Source of the DNA: Massilia sp. CFBP 13721
GTDB lineage: Bacteria; Pseudomonadota; Gammaproteobacteria; Burkholderiales; Burkholderiaceae_D
Length of the DNA: 64,000 nt
Direction of reading: 5' to 3'
Assembly: GCF_014842025.1 (NCBI RefSeq)
Contig: NZ_JACYUY010000014.1
Coordinates: 86,280-150,279 of the forward strand
Shown: in pieces, positions 58,362-64,000 of the stretch
Layout of the letters: every line of letters starts with the position of its first letter
Position numbering within the stretch: position 1 is the first letter of the stretch
The notes under the pieces: model-generated
The model's input: only the letters and a program-made list of their open reading frames with translations
The model's database searches: none
What the model was told of the DNA's origin: nothing
Position numbers and translations under genes: made by a program

Positions 58362-60046
58362 CAGGAGGCAGTCCGGGTGCAGGCGCGGAACAGGTCCAGC
58401 TTCGGGTTCAGCACTGCGGTGTTCACGTCGAGCATGCCGAGCACCGAGTGAAAGACGTTGTCGTGCGAGACCGGCTGGTCGCGGCGCGCCATCAGGCAGG
58501 TGCGGTCGATGCCGAAGCGCCCGCTGAAACCGTCCGACATCCACAGCATCATCGGCACATGGGTTTGCTCGCTGGGCGCGAACATATAGGGGGCGCCATG
58601 CAGGTACATGTTGTTCTCGCCAAGCGATTCGCCGTGGTCGGAAAAATACAGCATGGCCGTGTCGACGCCCTCCATCGCGGCGCTCGCGCGCAGCAGGTCA
58701 ATCGTCTTGCTCAAGAAATAATCGGTGTAGAGAATCGTGTTGTCGTAGGCGGCTTCGATCGATGCGCGCGAACACTGTTCGAATTCGTTGGTCGTGCACA
58801 CCGGGCCGAAGCGGCCGAACCCGCTCGGGTAGCGGCGCGCATAGGCCGGGCCGTGGCTGCCCTTCTGGTGCAGCACGACGACCAGGTCGCCAGTACCGTT
58901 GCGGATCAGTTCCGGCAGGCCGGCGAGCAGGCGTTCGTCGTGGCATTCGCCGCCCTCGCATAAGGGGTCGCCGGGCGCGGGCTGCGACAGGTCTTCGAAC
59001 GCGACGCGGTCGCAGACGCCCTTGCAGCCGGAGTTGTTGTCGCGCCAGAGCACCTGGAAGCCGGCGTGCGCCAGTACGTCCAACAGCCCTTCCTGGCTGG
59101 CGGCACGGGTGTCGGAATAGTGCTCACGACCGAGGGCGGAGAATACGCAGGGGACCGAGACCGCGGTCGCGGTGCCGCAGGACGCAACCCGCGAAAAATT
59201 GATGAGGCCGGGCTGGCGCGCCAGCAGCGGGTTGGTTTCGCGCCGGTAGCCGTTGAGCGAAAAGTTCTTTGCGCGCGCCGTCTCGCCGACCACCAGGATC
59301 GTCACCGTGCGCCGCCCATTGCCGGCCCGGGCGCGCCCCCGCATCGCATCGCGGCCGAGCGGCGCCACCACCAGCGGCGTACGCCACTTGCTGCGCAGGT
59401 AGCCGTGCAGCGCCTGGATCGTGTTGGTCGGCGTGAGCAGGAAACGCAGCTCGCGGTGTTCGCGCACGGCCGGCGCCAGGCTTTTGAAGAGCAGCACCAG
59501 CAGCAGCACGGCGAGTGCCAGCGATCCACCGGCGATGCCCGCGCGCACCAGCAGGCCACGCAGGCCCTGCGGAAAGCCGATATCGGCGCGCGCGATCAGC
59601 CAGGCCGGCAGCAGCCCGAGCAGGCCGACGCTGAACGCCATGTGCCAGCTGAGGAGTTCGCACGCTTCGCGGGTATCGGTCTCGAACACGTTCTGCATCA
59701 TGGCCTTGTCGATCACCACGCCATAGTTGGCGATGAAATAGCTGGCGCCCGCCGCGCAGAAAACGAGCACGATCAGGACCGGCTTGGCGATGAAACGGAA
59801 ACTGGCCAGCGTCAGGCAGGCGTTGAAGAACAACGCAATGATGGAAAACGCGCCCAGCAGCAGCGGCAGGTTCGCCGGGCGCAGGCCGCCGACGGAGCGT
59901 ACCAGGGTCGACCAGAAAGGTACATTGCCGGCGGAAGCGAGCAGCATGGCCACGGCCAGGGTGAGGAGAGGCGCGCTGATGCGCCGTGCAAGCAGTTTGT
60001 CCAACGTCGATCCATCGATGCATCGCGGCCGGGTTTGGCCACGCAT
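58361..60046 (-). CDS. eptA: Lipid A phosphoethanolamine transferase (EptA/MCR family)
   Basis: The 561-residue protein has five membrane helices (about 25-190) and a periplasmic alkaline-phosphatase-fold domain. Zinc and catalytic residues are visible: VVGETARAKNFSLNGY (Glu255), SCGTATAVSVPCVFS with the nucleophile Thr292, and YFSDHGESLGENNMYLHGAPY. Several Cys pairs (SGCKGVCD, LCEGGEC) match family disulfides. It adds phosphoethanolamine to lipid A phosphates, reducing binding of cationic peptides such as polymyxin. The ATG at 60044-60046 has a weak ribosome-binding site, so the true start could be a few codons in. It is 62 bases downstream of a two-component system. Confidence 0.94.
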   Translation of the reverse strand: MRGQTRPRCIDGSTLDKLLARRISAPLLTLAVAMLLASAGNVPFWSTLVRSVGGLRPANLPLLLGAFSIIALFFNACLTLASFRFIAKPVLIVLVFCAAGASYFIANYGVVIDKAMMQNVFETDTREACELLSWHMAFSVGLLGLLPAWLIARADIGFPQGLRGLLVRAGIAGGSLALAVLLLVLLFKSLAPAVREHRELRFLLTPTNTIQALHGYLRSKWRTPLVVAPLGRDAMRGRARAGNGRRTVTILVVGETARAKNFSLNGYRRETNPLLARQPGLINFSRVASCGTATAVSVPCVFSALGREHYSDTRAASQEGLLDVLAHAGFQVLWRDNNSGCKGVCDRVAFEDLSQPAPGDPLCEGGECHDERLLAGLPELIRNGTGDLVVVLHQKGSHGPAYARRYPSGFGRFGPVCTTNEFEQCSRASIEAAYDNTILYTDYFLSKTIDLLRASAAMEGVDTAMLYFSDHGESLGENNMYLHGAPYMFAPSEQTHVPMMLWMSDGFSGRFGIDRTCLMARRDQPVSHDNVFHSVLGMLDVNTAVLNPKLDLFRACTRTAS

Positions 60047-60108
60047 GCAGCGAGGATAGCGAGGGCCATCTCAAGCCCCGGTCAGCCCGGCGTTAAGCGC
60101 GCGTGAAA

Positions 60109-61344
60109 TCAGTTATCAAACGCGATGATGAAGCGGCTGCCCCCGCCCGGACGTTCTTCGTAGCGCAGCGTCGCGCCCAGGTATTCGCAGATGCGCCGCA
60201 CCAGCGACAAGCCAAGTCCGGTGCCGGCCGAGCCGCGCGACGGGATCGCGCCGAGGGCGGCGCCGGGCTGGGCCAGCGTCGCGCGTACCGCGTCGGGCAG
60301 GCCGGGACCGGTGTCCTCGACCACGACCCGGCCGGGTTCGAGCGTGACGGTGACGCTGCCCTGCTCGGTGTACTGGCAGGCGTTGCGCACCAGGTTGCCG
60401 ATGGCGGCGGCGCACAGTTCGGCCGGCGCCTGGACCGCAAAGGCGGGGCCGCCGCGGTAGCCCAGCGTGACCGGTTTATTCGCGACCAGGGGCCGATAGC
60501 GCTCGGCTTCGCGGGCGGCGATGGCGTCGACCGCGACCGGCGCCAGGCGTTTCAGTTCGGGTTCGCGCGCTAGCAACAGCAGCACTGTGACGCATTCGGC
60601 CGCTTCGTGCGCAGCGCGGTAGATGCGCTCAGCCGGTGCGCGCGTCGACTCATTGGCGCCGTTCGTCATCAGGATCTCGGCCGCACCCATGATCACCGTC
60701 AGCGGACTGCGCAGCTCGTGGCTGACGTCGCCCGTGAAAAAGCGTTCGCGGTCGAGGAAGGCGCGCAGTTCGGCGGTATGCGCTTCGAGCGCGCGTGCCA
60801 GGATGCCGAGTTCGTCCTTGCGCTCTTGCAGCGGCAAGGGAGAATGGCCACGGGCGACGGCGTCGGCCAGTTCGCTGATCGGATTGACGACGCGGCGGGC
60901 GATAAAACCGCCGAGGGTGGCCGCCAGGACCAGGAAGCCGATAAAGAAGGCGGCAAACATCGAGTACACGACCAGCTCGACCTGTTCGTAATCGCTTTCG
61001 TGGTCGACCACGGCATACGCGCCGTGGGCGTCGGTACCGGAGAGTACGTGCAGCCCGACGCCGTCGACTTCGATTTCGCTGACGCCTTGCGGCAGGCCGC
61101 GCAGCGATAGCGGAATGGCGTCGCCGCGGTGGAAGCGCAGGCCCGCGGGCAAGTCCACCACCAGGCCGGCCGCCTGGCGCGGCAGCGACCATTTGGCGAC
61201 CTCGTTCAGGCGGTTGTCGACCAGGTGCACCTCGATGCCTTCGACTGCCACCGCAGCCAGCACCGCGAAGAACAGAGATAGCACGACGCCGAAGGCGACG
61301 AAGGCGACGACGATGCGCCGGCGCAGCGAATCAGCCGGCTGCAT
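60109..61344 (-). CDS. Sensor histidine kinase, PmrB/QseC-like layout
   Basis: The 411-residue kinase has membrane helices at about 12-34 and 128-150 around a small periplasmic domain of about 90 residues, a HAMP linker (GGFIARRVVNPISELADAVARG), HisKA with FTGDVSHELRSPLTVIMGAAEIL (His at about 216) and HATPase with NLVRNACQYTEQGSVTV, DTGPGLP and GTGLGLSLVRRI. Its start overlaps the end of the response regulator gene by 14 bases. Position directly upstream of eptA suggests control of lipid A charge, as PmrAB does in other bacteria; this is inference. The periplasmic domain lacks an obvious ExxE iron motif. Confidence 0.93.
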   Translation of the reverse strand: MQPADSLRRRIVVAFVAFGVVLSLFFAVLAAVAVEGIEVHLVDNRLNEVAKWSLPRQAAGLVVDLPAGLRFHRGDAIPLSLRGLPQGVSEIEVDGVGLHVLSGTDAHGAYAVVDHESDYEQVELVVYSMFAAFFIGFLVLAATLGGFIARRVVNPISELADAVARGHSPLPLQERKDELGILARALEAHTAELRAFLDRERFFTGDVSHELRSPLTVIMGAAEILMTNGANESTRAPAERIYRAAHEAAECVTVLLLLAREPELKRLAPVAVDAIAAREAERYRPLVANKPVTLGYRGGPAFAVQAPAELCAAAIGNLVRNACQYTEQGSVTVTLEPGRVVVEDTGPGLPDAVRATLAQPGAALGAIPSRGSAGTGLGLSLVRRICEYLGATLRYEERPGGGSRFIIAFDN

Positions 61345-62020
61345 CGGACAGCACGAGTCGGTAGCCGACGCCCGGCACGGTGAGCAGCATGGGGTGGTCG
61401 AAAGGTTTGTCGATGGCCTGGCGCAGCGCGTGGATGTGGGTGCGCAGCGCGTCGCTGTCGGGGCGGTCGTCGCCCCACACGGCCTGCTCGAGGGTGTCGC
61501 GCGAGACGATGCGCGGCGCGGCTTTCAACAGTGCGTGCAGCAGCACGTAGCCGGTGCGGGTGAGGTTCACCGGCTGGTTCGCGCGGCTGGCCTGCTGGGT
61601 GTCCGGATCGAAGACGAGTTGTCCGAAGCGCAGCTTGCTGCTGCCGGCGTTGCGCCCTTCCGAGCGGCGCACCAGCGCTTTCAGGCGCACTTCGAGTTCG
61701 ACCAGCGAGAATGGCTTGACCAGGTAATCGTCGGCGCCGCTGTCGAAGCCGGCGACCTTGTCGCCCAGGCTGTCGCGCGCGGTGAGCATCAGCACCGGCG
61801 TGGCAATCGACAGCTCGGCGCGCAGCGTCTGGCACAATTCGAGGCCGTTCAGGCCGGGCAAGCCGATGTCGAGCACGATGACGTCGTACTCGTGTTCCGA
61901 GGCCAGGCCGAGGGCGGCATACCCGTTGCGGGCGGAATCGAGCACGTGCCCTTTCGGCTCGAGGAAGCCGTACAGGTTGGCCAGGATGTCCGGATGGTCT
62001 TCGACGATAAGGATGCGCAT
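61331..62020 (-). CDS. OmpR/PhoB-family response regulator
   Basis: The 229-residue protein has a receiver domain (MRILIVEDHPDILANLYGFLEPKG, phospho-acceptor Asp at about 51 in YDVIVLDIGLPGLNG, Lys in DDYLVKPFS) and a C-terminal winged helix (LTRTGYVLLHALLKAAPRIVSRDTLEQAVWGDDRPDSDALRTHIHALRQAI...VPGVGYRLV). It is first in a leftward set regulator-kinase-eptA-PAP2, probably one transcript, in which it would be both regulator and leading gene. Confidence 0.94.
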   Translation of the reverse strand: MRILIVEDHPDILANLYGFLEPKGHVLDSARNGYAALGLASEHEYDVIVLDIGLPGLNGLELCQTLRAELSIATPVLMLTARDSLGDKVAGFDSGADDYLVKPFSLVELEVRLKALVRRSEGRNAGSSKLRFGQLVFDPDTQQASRANQPVNLTRTGYVLLHALLKAAPRIVSRDTLEQAVWGDDRPDSDALRTHIHALRQAIDKPFDHPMLLTVPGVGYRLVLSDAAG

Positions 62021-62080
62021 GCGGCTATTGTAAGATGGGTGGCCACATGGCGCAGCTCAGGGCTGCGCCACATGAGCCTG

Positions 62081-63769
62081 TCACTCCACCGATTCCGCCA
62101 CCGGAACCTGTTTGGTGTGTAGCTTGCGCCTTTGCTTGCGCCGGCGCAGCACGATCGCCACCGCCAGCAGCGTGCCAGTGCCGATGCCGGCCACCGGCAG
62201 CGGGATCACGGAGGGGTCGCCCTCGGCCTTGAAACCATCGCCCTGGAATGCAGCCGGAAACGGGCGTTCGCCAACCGGGACGATCTTCCAGTCGGCCTGG
62301 TCGGCCGGGACCCGCTCGCGGAATTCGTCGAACGAGAAGACCGGGGCCGAACCCATCACGCGGCTCGACGGGATTTGCGGGATGCGTACCAGCACGATGG
62401 CTTCGACGTCGTCGCGCAGTTGCTGTTCGTAGACGGACAGGTCGCGCTGCGGCTTGCCGCCGACGATGTCCAGCAAGTCCTGGCCGATAGCGTCGAAGGC
62501 GACCGCGGGCAAGAGGCGGGTCTGTTCTTCGTTCAGGTAATCGTAGATCTTGCGGCCACTGGTCAGGCTGGCATCGGTGGCCGATACGTAGGCGTAGGCG
62601 GCGACCGATTTCAACGGGGCGGTCGGCCCGCGCTCGGGGATACTCCAACCAAGCGCCTTGAAGACGTCGACGCTGATGCCGGCGCAATTCGCGGCGGCAT
62701 GGCGATAGCGGAAGTCGTGCCGGTAAAAATGGTTGAACACGCGCTGGACGCCGCCCTGGTAAGCGGCCGCGGTACGCGCGTGGTTGAGGACCGCGACCAG
62801 CATGTAAGAGGGTCGATAGTATTGCTGGCCGCTGTTCAGGTCCATCAAATAATTGTCCATCGGGACCGTGGCGGCGACGATGCCCTTCTCGCTGACCGAA
62901 TCCAGGTTATAAAAATTGTTGACGGCCCAGCCGGACCAGTCGCCCTGGGCGCCGAGGCGGCCGGTAGCGATCGCGAAGTGGCCGCCGAGAGATTCGTCGT
63001 CGTCGCCCTGGGCGCCGTTGAGGACGACGCCAAGGACCGGCTTATCCGTCCAGGCGCGTGCCTGTCCGGGATGGCGTTCCCACAGCAGGCGCGTCTCGAC
63101 GCCCTGCTGGTCCTTGACCGGCGCGCGCACGAAATCGGTGAGTTCGGCCGCATTTTTCAGGGGCTCGCTCTTGAGGCTGGCGGTGTCGAGGCCGAAGTCG
63201 GCGGGCCAGATGGTGCGCGCGGTGAAGGTCGCGCGGCCGTTGAGTTCGCTCGCGGTCCCGCGCATGCGCAACGCGCGCCCTTTGAAATAGTCGGCGCTGG
63301 CGCTGTTGAAGTAGGAGCGGTTGGTGGACAGCTGCGGGACCAGCTTGAAGCCGAGTTCGTCTCCGGCGGCAGTGCGCACGGTTTGCGCTCCCGGCAGGAG
63401 GGTGGCGCGCTCGAGGATGCTCGGAGCGCCGATCCAGGTGACCGACGGATGGGCCAGCCGGGCGGCATCGGGCGTTGCGGCCCACTGCGCGACGTCGCTG
63501 TTGCGGTCGACGCCCTTGCTGAAGCCGGCTGCCGTGGCCGTACTGGCCGGCACCGCGATTACCTCGTTTTCGAAATACCACAGGTTTTGCTTCGGTACGG
63601 CGCAGTCTTGGCATTTACCAGTACGCAAATGAAAGCTGTCGGCAGGCAGCAGGCCGATGTATTCGTCCTTCAATGCGTCTTTCAGACCCGCGGTGGAGCT
63701 GGCGGCATGGGCACTGCCCGCCAACGTAACAATACTGACGGCGGCAATACCCAGGAGATGTCGGCGCAT
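62081..63769 (-). CDS. Secreted protein of unknown function with C-terminal membrane anchor
   Basis: I cannot name a family. The product has about 562 residues: a Sec signal peptide (MRRHLLGIAAVSIVTLAGSAHA), a CxxC pair early on (TGKCQDCAVPKQNLWYFENEVIAVP), a long middle without clear repeats, a motif-like segment FRYRHAAANCAGISVDVFKALGWSIPERGP, and a C-terminal hydrophobic helix followed by a strongly basic tail (PVAGIGTGTLLAVAIVLRRRKQRRKLHTK). This suggests an envelope protein anchored in the inner membrane with its body outside. NCAGISVDVFKALGW could be a Cys-His type hydrolase site, but that is speculation. An ATG four codons upstream (63779-63781) is an alternative start. Confidence 0.82.
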   Translation of the reverse strand: MRRHLLGIAAVSIVTLAGSAHAASSTAGLKDALKDEYIGLLPADSFHLRTGKCQDCAVPKQNLWYFENEVIAVPASTATAAGFSKGVDRNSDVAQWAATPDAARLAHPSVTWIGAPSILERATLLPGAQTVRTAAGDELGFKLVPQLSTNRSYFNSASADYFKGRALRMRGTASELNGRATFTARTIWPADFGLDTASLKSEPLKNAAELTDFVRAPVKDQQGVETRLLWERHPGQARAWTDKPVLGVVLNGAQGDDDESLGGHFAIATGRLGAQGDWSGWAVNNFYNLDSVSEKGIVAATVPMDNYLMDLNSGQQYYRPSYMLVAVLNHARTAAAYQGGVQRVFNHFYRHDFRYRHAAANCAGISVDVFKALGWSIPERGPTAPLKSVAAYAYVSATDASLTSGRKIYDYLNEEQTRLLPAVAFDAIGQDLLDIVGGKPQRDLSVYEQQLRDDVEAIVLVRIPQIPSSRVMGSAPVFSFDEFRERVPADQADWKIVPVGERPFPAAFQGDGFKAEGDPSVIPLPVAGIGTGTLLAVAIVLRRRKQRRKLHTKQVPVAESVE

Positions 63770-63897
63770 GCTGATTCCCATTTCGGCAAAAGTAAAAACT
63801 TAGCTGAATGATGCCGTAGGGAATTGATTTAAGCCATTAAAAAGTGTGTGAGGACGATAAGCGACAAAACCATTGGAAAGTGGACGCATAAAAGCAA
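63770..63897. other. Gap between unknown secreted gene and rRNA terminator
   Basis: This A/T-richer stretch should hold the promoter of the leftward gene at 63769. No confident -35/-10 pair, dyad or small gene was seen. Confidence 0.4.
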
Positions 63898-63929
63898 AAA
63901 ACCCCACAGAGATCACTCTGTGGGGTTTT
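63898..63929 (-). terminator. Intrinsic terminator of an rRNA operon
   Basis: A perfect 14-bp stem (AAAACCCCACAGAG with CTCTGTGGGGTTTT) and 4-base loop lies 11 bases beyond the 5S rRNA 3' end, with extra T residues following on the minus strand. Confidence 0.92.
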
Positions 63930-63939
63930 GCTTATAACT

Positions 63940-64000
63940 AGCCTGACGATAACCTACTTTCACACTGGTTGCAGCACTATCATCGGCGCAAAGTCGTTTC
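63940..64000 (-). rRNA. rrf: 5S ribosomal RNA, 3' half, cut by window edge
   Basis: Read on the minus strand, the last 60 bases include GAAACGACTTTGCGCCGATGATAG, the TGCAACCAGTGTGAAAGTAGG stretch and the closing ATCGTCAGGC, the 3' half of a betaproteobacterial 5S rRNA. The 16S and 23S genes should lie to the right of the window, transcribed towards it. Confidence 0.93.

Noticed and set aside
58361..60046. Recently acquired mobile mcr cassette
   Set aside because: No insertion sequence, transposase or shift in base composition is visible and the genes are linked to a chromosomal two-component system, so a resident chromosomal gene is more likely.

Overview
This 64 kb window is GC-rich, densely coding chromosome of a betaproteobacterium, most likely an Oxalobacteraceae member of the Massilia/Telluria/Janthinobacterium type. 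The grounds are the Burkholderiales-style 5S rRNA 3' end at the right edge, the queA-tgt-yajC-secD-secF gene set, the E. coli-type dihydroorotase, the betaproteobacterial character of the proteins, and a dense family of GTAGGGTGGGC/GCCCACGCG palindromes between genes. The genus is inferred from reading alone; no database search was possible.

Layout, left to right. 1-5641: part of a Flp/Tad pilus locus, with a truncated Flp pilin, a small membrane peptide, a NarL-type response regulator and its sensor kinase on the minus strand, then TadE-like, TadE/F-like and TadG-like (VWA) pseudopilin genes on the plus strand. 5647-9290: a GlxA-type AraC regulator, an EamA exporter divergent from a MarR regulator, a conserved small protein, and an HDOD protein. 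Two of these genes appear to be read from leaderless mRNAs. 9291-9928: a gene-free region with a REP-like palindrome pair and two tandem, terminator-ended copies of a probable small RNA. 9929-17431: the preQ1/queuosine and Sec translocon genes queA, tgt, yajC, secD, secF, split by an inserted Old Yellow Enzyme gene and repeats. 17640-22387: recG, a small secreted protein, a DUF3025 protein and pyrC. 22419-29462: a glutamate/aspartate/asparagine uptake and use block (gltL-I-J-K ABC importer, DAACS symporter, secreted amidohydrolase, periplasmic asparaginase). 29666-37533: an Atm1-type ABC exporter, a YciA-type thioesterase, a Tat-exported PhoD phosphatase, and a 1268-residue hybrid kinase with two complete kinase cores. 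37541-45366: the pbpC/yfhM pair (PBP1C plus bacterial alpha-2-macroglobulin). 45724-54952: two tandem fadD paralogues, a COG4324-type lipoprotein peptidase overlapping a molybdopterin oxidoreductase, an M20 amidohydrolase and a GarR-like dehydrogenase. 55058-62020: an envelope block with a PagL-like lipid A deacylase, an EmrB-type MFS pump, a PAP2 phosphatase coupled to an EptA/MCR-family phosphoethanolamine transferase, and an OmpR-type two-component pair. 62081-63769: an unrecognised secreted, C-terminally anchored protein. 63898-64000: the terminator and 3' end of an rRNA operon entering from the right.

The most unusual content is non-coding. A roughly 116-bp dispersed element occurs four times between 13.5 and 19.9 kb; its 16-bp terminal inverted repeats vary in a compensatory way and three copies abut a REP palindrome in the same relative order. 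The tandem small RNA genes at 9.5-9.8 kb share an identical 36-nt core. No tRNA gene, CRISPR array, insertion sequence transposase, phage gene or replication origin was seen.
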